This document shows, in pieces, positions 22,206 to 35,800 of a stretch of 64,000 nt of DNA. Both the position numbers and the translations under genes were made by a program. This DNA comes from Apostichopus japonicus. Lineage: Eukaryota > Echinodermata > Holothuroidea > Aspidochirotida > Stichopodidae. A model generated the notes under the pieces. The model was given only the letters and a program-made list of their open reading frames with translations, was not told where the DNA came from and did not search any database. The DNA lies in the NCBI RefSeq assembly GCF_037975245.1, contig NC_092572.1, positions 16,932,269 through 16,996,268 on the forward strand, given 5' to 3'. How positions within the stretch are numbered: position 1 is the stretch's first letter; the number at the start of each line of letters is the position of its first letter.

Positions 22206-24525
22206 GGGTGTTGACGTCTTTTGCCGATCTTTTACAGCAAGTGCCTACACGGGGAGCTGTAAGTATTAGTTAATCCACCTAATATCTCAGTCCATACAGT
22301 GGCGCGATGGCTTGGCGCACTGTACGAGCTGATGTTCGAGACTCTCTTTTGCATCCGTGGTTCGAACCCCGGGTGATGACGTCTTTTGCCGATCTTTTAC
22401 AGCAAGTGCCTACACGGGGAGCTGTAAGTATTAGTTAATCCAATTAATATCTCAGTCCATACAGTGGCGCGATGGCTTGGCGCACTGTACGAGCTGATGT
22501 TCGAGACTCTCTTTTGCATCCGTGGTTCGAACCCCGGGTGATGACGTCTTTTGCCGATCTTTTACAGCAAGTGCCTACACGGGGAGCTGTAAGTATTAGT
22601 TAATCCACCTAATATCTCAGTCCATACAGTGGCGCGATGGCTTGGCGCACTGTACGAGCTGATGTTCGAGACTCTCTTTTGCATCCGTGGTTCGAACCCC
22701 GGGTGATGACGTCTTTTGCCGATCTTTTACAGCAAGTGCCTACACGGGGAGCTGTAAGTATTAGTTAATCCACCTAATATCTCAGTCCATACAGTGGCGC
22801 GATGGCTTGGCGCACTGTACGAGCTGATGTTCGAGACTCTCTTTTGCATCCGTGGTTCGAACCCCGGGTGATGACGTCTTTTGCCGATCTTTTACAGCAA
22901 GTGCCTACACGGGGAGCTGTAAGTATTAGTTAATCCACCTAATATCTCAGTCCATACAGTGGCGCGATGGCTTGGCGCACTGTACGAGCTGATGTTCGAG
23001 ACTCTCTTTTGCATCCGTGGTTCGAACCCCGGGTGATGACGTCTTTTGCCGATCTTTTACAGCAAGTGCCTACACGGGGAGCTGTAAGTATTAGTTAATC
23101 CACCTAATATCTCAGTCCATACAGTGGCGCGATGGCTTGGCGCACTGTACGAGCTGATGTTCGAGACTCTCTTTTGCATCCGTGGTTCGAACCCCGGGTG
23201 ATGACGTCTTTTGCCGATCTTTTACAGCAAGTGCCTACACGGGGAGCTGTAAGTATTAGTTAATCCACCTAATATCTCAGTCCATACAGTGGCGCGATGG
23301 CTTGGCGCACTGTACGAGCTGATGTTCGAGACTCTCTTTTGCATCCGTGGTTCGAACCCCGGGTGTTGACGTCTTTTGCCGATCTTTTACAGCAAGTGCC
23401 TACACGGGGAGCTGTAAGTATTAGTTAATCCACCTAATATCTCAGTCCATACAGTGGCGCGATGGCTTGGCGCACTGTACGAGCTGATGTTCGAGACTCT
23501 CTTTTGCATCCGTGGTTCGAACCCCGGGTGATGACGTCTTTTGCCGATCTTTTACAGCAAGTGCCTACACGGGGAGCTGTAAGTATTAGTTAATCCAATT
23601 AATATCTCAGTCCATACAGTGGCGCGATGGCTTGGCGCACTGTACGAGCTGATGTTCGAGACTCTCTTTTGCATCCGTGGTTCGAACCCCGGGTGATGAC
23701 GCCTTTTGCCGATCTTTTACAGCAAGTGCCTACACGGGGAGCTGTAAGTATTAGTTAATCCACCTAATATCTCAGTCCATACAGTGGCGCGATGGCTTGG
23801 CGCACTGTACGAGCTGATGTTCGAGACTCTCTTTTGCATCCGTGGTTCGAACCCCGGGTGATGACGTCTTTTGCCGATCTTTTACAGCAAGTGCCTACAC
23901 GGGGAGCTGTAAGTATTAGTTAATCCACCTAATATCTCAGTCCATACAGTGGCGCGATGGCTTGGCGCACTGTACGAGCTGATGTTCGAGACTCTCTTTT
24001 GCATCCGTGGTTCGAACCCCGGGTGATGACGTCTTTTGCCGATCTTTTACAGCAAGTGCCTACACGGGGAGCTGTAAGTATTAGTTAATCCACCTAATAT
24101 CTCAGTCCATACAGTGGCGCGATGGCTTGGCGCACTGTACGAGCTGATGTTCGAGACTCTCTTTTGCATCCGTGGTTCGAACCCCGGGTGATGACGTCTT
24201 TTGCCGATCTTTTACAGCAAGTGCCTACACGGGGAGCTGTAAGTATTAGTTAATCCACCTAATATCTCAGTCCATACAGTGGCGCGATGGCTTGGCGCAC
24301 TGTACGAGCTGATGTTCGAGACTCTCTTTTGCATCCGTGGTTCGAACCCCGGGTGATGACGTCTTTTGCCGATCTTTTACAGCAAGTGCCTACACGGGGA
24401 GCTGTAAGTATTAGTTAATCCACCTAATATCTCAGTCCATACAGTGGCGCGATGGCTTGGCGCACTGTACGAGCTGATGTTCGAGACTCTCTTTTGCATC
24501 CGTGGTTCGAACCCCGGGTGTTGAC
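22206..24525 (+). repeat. Seven-monomer (1155-bp) periodic segment within the satellite
   Basis: GGGTGTTGAC variants occur at 22206, 23361 and 24516, each exactly 1155 bp apart, among monomers otherwise GGGTGATGAC. A rarer linked change, CCAATTAATAT in place of CCACCTAATAT, occurs at 22441 and 23596, also 1155 bp apart. Two linked markers at the same distance indicate that a seven-monomer block was duplicated. The third block lacks the AATT marker. Confidence 0.6.
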
Positions 24526-27500
24526 GTCTTTTGCCGATCTTTTACAGCAAGTGCCTACACGGGGAGCTGTAAGTATTAGTTAATCCACCTAATATCTCAG
24601 TCCATACAGTGGCGCGATGGCTTGGCGCACTGTACGAGCTGATGTTCGAGACTCTCTTTTGCATCCGTGGTTCGAACCCCGGGTGATGACGTCTTTTGCC
24701 GATCTTTTACAGCAAGTGCCTACACGGGGAGCTGTAAGTATTAGTTAATCCACCTAATATCTCAGTCCATACAGTGGCGCGATGGCTTGGCGCACTGTAC
24801 GAGCTGATGTTCGAGACTCTCTTTTGCATCCGTGGTTCGAACCCCGGGTGATGACGTCTTTTGCCGATCTTTTACAGCAAGTGCCTACACGGGGAGCTGT
24901 AAGTATTAGTTAATCCACCTAATATCTCAGTCCATACAGTGGCGCGATGGCTTGGCGCACTGTACGAGCTGATGTTCGAGACTCTCTTTTGCATCCGTGG
25001 TTCGAACCCCGGGTGATGACGTCTTTTGCCGATCTTTTACAGCAAGTGCCTACACGGGGAGCTGTAAGTATTAGTTAATCCACTTAATATCTCAGTCCAT
25101 ACAGTGGCGCGATGGCTTGGCGCACTGTACGAGCTGATGTTCGAGACTCTCTTTTGCATCCGTGGTTCGAACCCCGGGTGATGACGTCTTTTGCCGATCT
25201 TTTACAGCAAGTGCCTACACGGGGAGCTGTAAGTATTAGTTAATCCACCTAATATCTCAGTCCATACAGTGGCGCGATGGCTTGGCGCACTGTACGAGCT
25301 GATGTTCGAGACTCTCTTTTGCATCCGTGGTTCGAACCCCGGGTGATGACGTCTTTTGCCGATCTTTTACAGCAAGTGCCTACACGGGGAGCTGTAAGTA
25401 TTAGTTAATCCACCTAATATCTCAGTCCATACAGTGGCGCGATGGCTTGGCGCACTGTACGAGCTGATGTTCGAGACTCTCTTTTGCATCCGTGGTTCGA
25501 ACCCCGGGTGATGACGTCTTTTGCCGATCTTTTACAGCAAGTGCCTACACGGGGAGCTGTAAGTATTAGTTAATCCACCTAATATCTCAGTCCATACAGT
25601 GGCGCGATGGCTTGGCGCACTGTACGAGCTGATGTTCGAGACTCTCTTTTGCATCCGTGGTTCGAACCCCGGGTGATGACGTCTTTTGCCGATCTTTTAC
25701 AGCAAGTGCCTACACGGGGAGCTGTAAGTATTAGTTAATCCACCTAATATCTCAGTCCATACAGTGGCGCGATGGCTTGGCGCACTGTACGAGCTGATGT
25801 TCGAGACTCTCTTTTGCATCCGTGGTTCGAACCCCGGGTGATGACGTCTTTTGCCGATCTTTTACAGCAAGTGCCTACACGGGGAGCTGTAAGTATTAGT
25901 TAATCCACCTAATATCTCAGTCCATACAGTGGCGCGATGGCTTGGCGCACTGTACGAGCTGATGTTCGAGACTCTCTTTTGCATCCGTGGTTCGAACCCC
26001 GGGTGATGACGTCTTTTGCCGATCTTTTACAGCAAGTGCCTACACGGGGAGCTGTAAGTATTAGTTAATCCACCTAATATCTCAGTCCATACAGTGGCGC
26101 GATGGCTTGGCGCACTGTACGAGCTGATGTTCGAGACTCTCTTTTGCATCCGTGGTTCGAACCCCGGGTGTTGACGTCTTTTGCCGATCTTTTACAGCAA
26201 GTGCCTACACGGGGAGCTGTAAGTATTAGTTAATCCACCTAATAGCTCAGTCCATACAGTGGCGCGATGGCTTGGCGCACTGTACGAGCTGATGTTCGAG
26301 ACTCTCTTTTGCATCCGTGGTTCGAACCCCGGGTGTTGACGTCTTTTGCCGATCTTTTACAGCAAGTGCCTACACGGGGAGCTGTAAGTATTAGTTAATC
26401 CACCTAATATCTCAGTCCATACAGTGGCGCGATGGCTTGGCGCACTGTACGAGCTGATGTTCGAGACTCTCTTTTGCATCCGTGGTTCGAACCCCGGGTG
26501 TTGACGTCTTTTGCCGATCTTTTACAGCAAGTGCCTACACGGGGAGCTGTAAGTATTAGTTAATCCACCTAATATCTCAGTCCATACAGTGGCGCGATGG
26601 CTTGGCGCACTGTACGAGCTGATGTTCGAGACTCTCTTTTGCATCCGTGGTTCGAACCCCGGGTGATGACGTCTTTTGCCGATATTTTACAGCAAGTGCC
26701 TACACGGGGAGCTGTAAGTATTAGTTAATCCACCTAATATCTCAGTCCATACAGTGGCGCGATGGCTTGGCGCACTGTACGAGCTGATGTTCGAGACTCT
26801 CTTTTGCATCCGTGGTTCGAACCCCGGGTGATGACGTCTTTTGCCGATCTTTTACAGCAAGTGCCTACACGGGGAGCTGTAAGTATTAGTTAATACACCT
26901 AATATCTCAGTCCATACAGTGCCGCGATGGCTTGGCGCACTGTACGAGCTGATGTTCGAGACTCTCTTTTGCATCCGTGGTTCGAACCCCGGGTGTTGAC
27001 GTCTTTTGCCGATCTTTTACAGCAAGTGCCTACACGGGGAGCTGTAAGTATTAGTTAATCCACCTAATATCTCAGTCCATACAGTGGCGCGATGGCTTGG
27101 CGCACTGTACGAGCTGATGTTCGAGACTCTCTTTTGCATCCGTGGTTCGAACCCCGGGTGATGACGTCTTTTGCCGATCTTTTACAGCAAGTGCCTACAC
27201 GGGGAGCTGTAAGTATTAGTTAATCCACCTAATATCTCAGTTCATACAGTGGCGCGATGGCTTGGCGCACTGTACGAGCTGATGTTCGAGACTCTCTTTT
27301 GCATCCGTGGTTCGAACCCCGGGTGATGACGTCTTTTGCCGATCTTTTACAGCAAGTGCCTACACGGGGAGCTGTAAGTATTAGTTAATCCACCTAATAT
27401 CTCAGTCCATACAGTGGCGCGATGGCTTGGCGCACTGTACGAGCTGATGTTCGAGACTCTCTTTTGCATCCGTGGTTCGAACCCCGGGTGATGACGTCTT

Positions 27501-29384
27501 TTGCCGATCTTTTACAGCAAGTGCCTACACGGGGAGCTGTAAGTATTAGTTAATCCACCTAATATCTCAGTCCATACAGTGGCGCGATGGCTTGGCGCAC
27601 TGTACGAGCTGATGTTCGAGACTCTCTTTTGCATCCGTGGTTCGAACCCCGGGTGATGACGTCTTTTGCCGATCTTTTACAGCAAGTGCCTACACGGGGA
27701 GCTGTAAGTATTAGTTAATCCACCTAATATCTCAGTCCATACAGTGGCGCGATGGCTTGGCGCACTGTACGAGCTGATGTTCGAGACTCTCTTTTGCATC
27801 CGTGGTTCGAACCCCGGGTGATGACGTCTTTTGCCGATCTTTTACAGCAAGTGCCTACACGGGGAGCTGTAAGTATTAGTTAATCCACCTAATATCTCAG
27901 TCCATACAGTGGCGCGATGGCTTGGCGCACTGTACGAGCTGATGTTCGAGACTCTCTTTTGCATCCGTGGTTCGAACCCCGGGTGATGACGTCTTTTGCC
28001 GATCTTTTACAGCAAGTGCCTACACGGGGAGCTGTAAGTATTAGTTAATCCACCTAATATCTCAGTCCATACAGTGGCGCGATGGCTTGGCGCACTGTAC
28101 GAGCTGATGTTCGAGACTCTCTTTTGCATCCGTGGTTCGAACCCCGGGTGATGACGTCTTTTGCCGATCTTTTACAGCAAGTGCCTACACGGGGAGCTGT
28201 AAGTATTAGTTAATCCACCTAATATCTCAGTCCATACAGTGGCGCGATGGCTTGGCGCACTGTACGAGCTGATGTTCGAGACTCTCTTTTGCATCCGTGG
28301 TTCGAACCCCGGGTGATGACGTCTTTTGCCGATCTTTTACAGCAAGTGCCTACACGGGGAGCTGTAAGTATTAGTTAATCCACCTAATATCTCAGTCCAT
28401 ACAGTGGCGCGATGGCTTGGCGCACTGTACGAGCTGATGTTCGAGACTCTCTTTTGCATCCGTGGTTCGAACCCCGGGTGATGACGTCTTTTGCCGATCT
28501 TTTACAGCAAGTGCCTACACGGGGAGCTGTAAGTATTAGTTAATCCACCTAATATCTCAGTCCATACAGTGGCGCGATGGCTTGGCGCACTGTACGAGCT
28601 GATGTTCGAGACTCTCTTTTGCATCCGTGGTTCGAACCCCGGGTGATGACGTCTTTTGCCGATCTTTTACAGCAAGTGCCTACACGGGGAGCTGTAAGTA
28701 TTAGTTAATCCACCTAATATCTCAGTCCATACAGTGGCGCGATGGCTTGGCGCACTGTACGAGCTGATGTTCGAGACTCTCTTTTGCATCCGTGGTTCGA
28801 ACCCCGGGTGATGACGTCTTTTGCCGATCTTTTACAGCAAGTGCCTACACGGGGAGCTGTAAGTATTAGTTAATCCACCTAATATCTCAGTCCATACAGT
28901 GGCGCGATGGCTTGGCGCACTGTACGAGCTGATGTTCGAGACTCTCTTTTGCATCCGTGGTTCGAACCCCGGGTGATGACGTCTTTTGCCGATCTTTTAC
29001 AGCAAGTGCCTACACGGGGAGCTGTAAGTATTAGTTAATCCACCTAATATCTCAGTCCATACAGTGGCGCGATGGCTTGGCGCACTGTACGAGCTGATGT
29101 TCGAGACTCTCTTTTGCATCCGTGGTTCGAACCCCGGGTGATGACGTCTTTTGCCGATCTTTTACAGCAAGTGCCTACACGGGGAGCTGTAAGTATTAGT
29201 TAATCCACCTAATATCTCAGTCCATACAGTGGCGCGATGGCTTGGCGCACTGTACGAGCTGATGTTCGAGACTCTCTTTTGCATCCGTGGTTCGAACCCC
29301 GGGTGATGACGTCTTTTGCCGATCTTTTACAGCAAGTGCCTACACGGGGAGCTGTAAGTATTAGTTAATCCACCTAATATCTCA

Positions 29385-29881
29385 TTCCATACAGTGGCGC
29401 GATGGCTTGGCGCACTGTACGAGCTGATGTTCGAGACTCTCTTTTGCATCCGTGGTTCGAACCCCGGGTGATGACGTCTTTTGCCGATCTTTTACAGCAA
29501 GTGCCTACACGGGGAGCTGTAAGTATTAGTTAATCCACCTAATATCTCAGGCCATACAGTGGCGCGATGGCTTGGCGCACTGTACGAGCTGATGTTCGAG
29601 ACTCTCTTTTGCATCCGTGGTTCGAACCCCGGGTGATGACGTCTTTTGCCGATCTTTTACAGCAAGTGCCTACACGGGGAGCTGTAAGTATTAGTTAATC
29701 CACCTAATATCTCAGGCCATACAGTGGCGCGATGGCTTGGCGCACTGTACGAGCTGATGTTCGAGACTCTCTTTTGCATCCGTGGTTCGAACCCCGGGTG
29801 ATGACGTCTTTTGCCGATCTTTTACAGCAAGTGCCTACACGGGGAGCTGTAAGTATTAGTTAATCCACCTAATATCTCAGG
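29385..29881 (+). repeat. Three consecutive monomers sharing CTCAGGCCAT
   Basis: T-to-G at offset 162 occurs at 29551, 29716 and 29881, in three adjacent monomer junctions and nowhere else that I saw. The junction before them has a different singleton (CTCATTCCAT at 29385). This is a small, recent single-monomer amplification. Confidence 0.7.
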
Positions 29882-32800
29882 CCATACAGTGGCGCGATGG
29901 CTTGGCGCACTGTACGAGCTGATGTTCGAGACTCTCTTTTGCATCCGTGGTTCGAACCCCGGGTGATGACGTCTTTTGCCGATCTTTTACAGCAAGTGCC
30001 TACACGGGGAGCTGTAAGTATTAGTTAATCCACCTAATATCTCAGTCCATACAGTGGCGCGATGGCTTGGCGCACTGTACGAGCTGATGTTCGAGACTCT
30101 CTTTTGCATCCGTGGTTCGAACCCCGGGTGATGACGTCTTTTGCCGATCTTTTACAGCAAGTGCCTACACGGGGAGCTGTAAGTATTAGTTAATCCACCT
30201 AATATCTCAGTCCATACAGTGGCGCGATGGCTTGGCGCACTGTACGAGCTGATGTTCGAGACTCTCTTTTGCATCCGTGGTTCGAACCCCGGGTGATGAC
30301 GTCTTTTGCCGATCTTTTACAGCAAGTGCCTACACGGGGAGCTGTAAGTATTAGTTAATCCACCTAATATCTCAGTCCATACAGTGGCGCGATGGCTTGG
30401 CGCACTGTACGAGCTGATGTTCGAGACTCTCTTTTGCATCCGTGGTTCGAACCCCGGGTGATGACGTCTTTTGCCGATCTTTTACAGCAAGTGCCTACAC
30501 GGGGAGCTGTAAGTATTAGTTAATCCACCTAATATCTCAGTCCATACAGTGGCGCGATGGCTTGGCGCACTGTACGAGCTGATGTTCGAGACTCTCTTTT
30601 GCATCCGTGGTTCGAACCCCGGGTGATGACGTCTTTTGCCGATCTTTTACAGCAAGTGCCTACACGGGGAGCTGTAAGTATTAGTTAATCCACCTAATAT
30701 CTCAGTCCATACAGTGGCGCGATGGCTTGGCGCACTGTACGAGCTGATGTTCGAGACTCTCTTTTGCATCCGTGGTTCGAACCCCGGGTGATGACGTCTT
30801 TTGCCGATCTTTTACAGCAAGTGCCTACACGGGGAGCTGTAAGTATTAGTTAATCCACCTAATATCTCAGTCCATACAGTGGCGCGATGGCTTGGCGCAC
30901 TGTACGAGCTGATGTTCGAGACTCTCTTTTGCATCCGTGGTTCGAACCCCGGGTGATGACGTCTTTTGCCGATCTTTTACAGCAAGTGCCTACACGGGGA
31001 GCTGTAAGTATTAGTTAATCCACCTAATATCTCAGTCCATACAGTGGCGCGATGGCTTGGCGCACTGTACGAGCTGATGTTCGAGACTCTCTTTTGCATC
31101 CGTGGTTCGAACCCCGGGTGATGACGTCTTTTGCCGATCTTTTACAGCAAGTGCCTACACGGGGAGCTGTAAGTATTAGTTAATCCACCTAATATCTCAG
31201 TCCATACAGTGGCGCGATGGCTTGGCGCACTGTACGAGCTGATGTTCGAGACTCTCTTTTGCATCCGTGGTTCGAACCCCGGGTGATGACGTCTTTTGCC
31301 GATCTTTTACAGCAAGTGCCTACACGGGGAGCTGTAAGTATTAGTTAATCCACCTAATATCTCAGTCCATACAGTGGCGCGATGGCTTGGCGCACTGTAC
31401 GAGCTGATGTTCGAGACTCTCTTTTGCATCCGTGGTTCGAAGCCCGGGTGATGACGTCTTTTGCCGATCTTTTACAGCAAGTGCCTACACGGGGAGCTGT
31501 AAGTATTAGTTAATCCACCTAATATCTCAGTCCATACAGTGGCGCGATGGCTTGGCGCACTGTACGAGCTGATGTTCGAGACTCTCTTTTGCATCCGTGG
31601 TTCGAACCCCGGGTGATGACGTCTTTTGCCGATCTTTTACAGCAAGTGCCTACACGGGGAGCTGTAAGTATTAGTTAATCCACCTAATATCTCAGTCCAT
31701 ACAGTGGCGCGATGGCTTGGCGCACTGTACGAGCTGATGTTCGAGACTCTCTTTTGCATCCGTGGTTCGAACCCCGGGTGATGACGTCTTTTGCCGATCT
31801 TTTACAGCAAGTGCCTACACGGGGAGCTGTAAGTATTAGTTAATCCACCTAATATCTCAGTCCATACAGTGGCGCGATGGCTTGGCGCACTGTACGAGCT
31901 GATGTTCGAGACTCTCTTTTGCATCCGTGGTTCGAACCCCGGGTGATGACGTCTTTTGCCGATCTTTTACAGCAAGTGCCTACACGGGGAGCTGTAAGTA
32001 TTAGTTAATCCACCTAATATCTCAGTCCATACAGTGGCGCGATGGCTTGGCGCACTGTACGAGCTGATGTTCGAGACTCTCTTTTGCATCCGTGGTTCGA
32101 ACCCCGGGTGATGACGTCTTTTGCCGATCTTTTACAGCAAGTGCCTACACGGGGAGCTGTAAGTATTAGTTAATCCACCTAATATCTCAGTCCATACAGT
32201 GGCGCGATGGCTTGGCGCACTGTACGAGCTGATGTTCGAGACTCTCTTTTGCATCCGTGGTTCGAACCCCGGGTGATGACGTCTTTTGCCGATCTTTTAC
32301 AGCAAGTGCCTACACGGGGAGCTGTAAGTATTAGTTAATCCACCTAATATCTCAGTCCATACAGTGGCGCGATGGCTTGGCGCACTGTACGAGCTGATGT
32401 TCGAGACTCTCTTTTGCATCCGTGGTTCGAACCCCGGGTGATGACGTCTTTTGCCGATCTTTTACAGCAAGTGCCTACACGGGGAGCTGTAAGTATTAGT
32501 TAATCCACCTAATATCTCAGTCCATACAGTGGCGCGATGGCTTGGCGCACTGTACGAGCTGATGTTCGAGACTCTCTTTTGCATCCGTGGTTCGAACCCC
32601 GGGTGATGACGTCTTTTGCCGATCTTTTACAGCAAGTGCCTACACGGGGAGCTGTAAGTATTAGTTAATCCACCTAATATCTCAGTCCATACAGTGGCGC
32701 GATGGCTTGGCGCACTGTACGAGCTGATGTTCGAGACTCTCTTTTGCATCCGTGGTTCGAACCCCGGGTGATGACGTCTTTTGCCGATCTTTTACAGCAA

Positions 32801-35800
32801 GTGCCTACACGGGGAGCTGTAAGTATTAGTTAATCCACCTAATATCTCAGTCCATACAGTGGCGCGATGGCTTGGCGCACTGTACGAGCTGATGTTCGAG
32901 ACTCTCTTTTGCATCCGTGGTTCGAACCCCGGGTGATGACGTCTTTTGCCGATCTTTTACAGCAAGTGCCTACACGGGGAGCTGTAAGTATTAGTTAATC
33001 CACCTAATATCTCAGTCCATACAGTGGCGCGATGGCTTGGCGCACTGTACGAGCTGATGTTCGAGACTCTCTTTTGCATCCGTGGTTCGAACCCCGGGTG
33101 ATGACGTCTTTTGCCGATCTTTTACAGCAAGTGCCTACACGGGGAGCTGTAAGTATTAGTTAATCCACCTAATATCTCAGTCCATACAGTGGCGCGATCG
33201 CTTGGCGCACTGTACGAGCTGATGTTCGAGACTCTCTTTTGCATCCGTGGTTCGAACCCCGGGTGATGACGTCTTTTGCCGATCTTTTACAGCAAGTGCC
33301 TACACGGGGAGCTGTAAGTATTAGTTAATCCACCTAATATCTCAGTCCATACAGTGGCGCGATGGCTTGGCGCACTGTACGAGCTGATGTTCGAGACTCT
33401 CTTTTGCATCCGTGGTTCGAACCCCGGGTGATGACGTCTTTTGCCGATCTTTTACAGCAAGTGCCTACACGGGGAGCTGTAAGTATTAGTTAATCCACCT
33501 AATATCTCAGTCCATACAGTGGCGCGATGGCTTGGCGCACTGTACGAGCTGATGTTCGAGACTCTCTTTTGCATCCGTGGTTCGAACCCCGGGTGATGAC
33601 GTCTTTTGCCGATCTTTTACAGCAAGTGCCTACACGGGGAGCTGTAAGTATTAGTTAATCCACCTAATATCTCAGTCCATACAGTGGCGCGATGGCTTGG
33701 CGCACTGTACGAGCTGATGTTCGAGACTCTCTTTTGCATCCGTGGTTCGAACCCCGGGTGATGACGTCTTTTGCCGATCTTTTACAGCAAGTGCCTACAC
33801 GGGGAGCTGTAAGTATTAGTTAATCCACCTAATATCTCAGTCCATACAGTGGCGCGATGGCTTGGCGCACTGTACGAGCTGATGTTCGAGACTCTCTTTT
33901 GCATCCGTGGTTCGAACCCCGGGTGATGACGTCTTTTGCCGATCTTTTACAGCAAGTGCCTACACGGGGAGCTGTAAGTATTAGTTAATCCACCTAATAT
34001 CTCAGTCCATACAGTGGCGCGATGGCTTGGCGCACTGTACGAGCTGATGTTCGAGACTCTCTTTTGCATCCGTGGTTCGAACCCCGGGTGATGACGTCTT
34101 TTGCCGATCTTTTACAGCAAGTGCCTACACGGGGAGCTGTAAGTATTAGTTAATCCACCTAATATCTCAGTCCATACAGTGGCGCGATGGCTTGGCGCAC
34201 TGTACGAGCTGATGTTCGAGACTCTCTTTTGCATCCGTGGTTCGAACCCCGGGTGATGACGTCTTTTGCCGATCTTTTACAGCAAGTGCCTACACGGGGA
34301 GCTGTAAGTATTAGTTAATCCACCTAATATCTCAGTCCATACAGTGGCGCGATGGCTTGGCGCACTGTACGAGCTGATGTTCGAGACTCTCTTTTGCATC
34401 CGTGGTTCGAACCCCGGGTGATGACGTCTTTTGCCGATCTTTTACAGCAAGTGCCTACACGGGGAGCTGTAAGTATAAGTTAATCCACCTAATATCTCAG
34501 TCCATACAGTGGCGCGATGGCTTGGCGCACTGTACGAGCTGATGTTCGAGACTCTCTTTTGCATCCGTGGTTCGAACCCCGGGTGATGACGTCTTTTGCC
34601 GATCTTTTACAGCAAGTGCCTACACGGGGAGCTGTAAGTATTAGTTAATCCACCTAATATCTCAGTCCATACAGTGGCGCGATGGCTTGGCGCACTGTAC
34701 GAGCTGATGTTCGAGACTCTCTTTTGCATCCGTGGTTCGAACCCCGGGTGATGACGTCTTTTGCCGATCTTTTACAGCAAGTGCCTACACGGGGAGCTGT
34801 AAGTATTAGTTAATCCACCTAATATCTCAGTCCATACAGTGGCGCGATGGCTTGGCGCACTGTACGAGCTGATGTTCGAGACTCTCTTTTGCATCCGTGG
34901 TTCGAACCCCGGGTGATGACGTCTTTTGCCGATCTTTTACAGCAAGTGCCTACACGGGGAGCTGTAAGTATTAGTTAATCCACCTAATATCTCAGTCCAT
35001 ACAGTGGCGCGATGGCTTGGCGCACTGTACGAGCTGATGTTCGAGACTCTCTTTTGCATCCGTGGTTCGAACCCCGGGTGATGACGTCTTTTGCCGATCT
35101 TTTACAGCAAGTGCCTACACGGGGAGCTGTAAGTATTAGTTAATCCACCTAATATCTCAGTCCATACAGTGGCGCGATGGCTTGGCGCACTGTACGAGCT
35201 GATGTTCGAGACTCTCTTTTGCATCCGTGGTTCGAACCCCGGGTGATGACGTCTTTTGCCGATCTTTTACAGCAAGTGCCTACACGGGGAGCTGTAAGTA
35301 TTAGTTAATCCACCTAATATCTCAGTCCATACAGTGGCGCGATGGCTTGGCGCACTGTACGAGCTGATGTTCGAGACTCTCTTTTGCATCCGTGGTTCGA
35401 ACCCCGGGTGATGACGTCTTTTGCCGATCTTTTACAGCAAGTGCCTACACGGGGAGCTGTAAGTATTAGTTAATCCACCTAATATCTCAGTCCATACAGT
35501 GGCGCGATGGCTTGGCGCACTGTACGAGCTGATGTTCGAGACTCTCTTTTGCATCCGTGGTTCGAACCCCGGGTGATGACGTCTTTTGCCGATCTTTTAC
35601 AGCAAGTGCCTACACGGGGAGCTGTAAGTATTAGTTAATCCACCTAATATCTCAGTCCATACAGTGGCGCGATGGCTTGGCGCACTGTACGAGCTGATGT
35701 TCGAGACTCTCTTTTGCATCCGTGGTTCGAACCCCGGGTGATGACGTCTTTTGCCGATCTTTTACAGCAAGTGCCTACACGGGGAGCTGTAAGTATTAGT

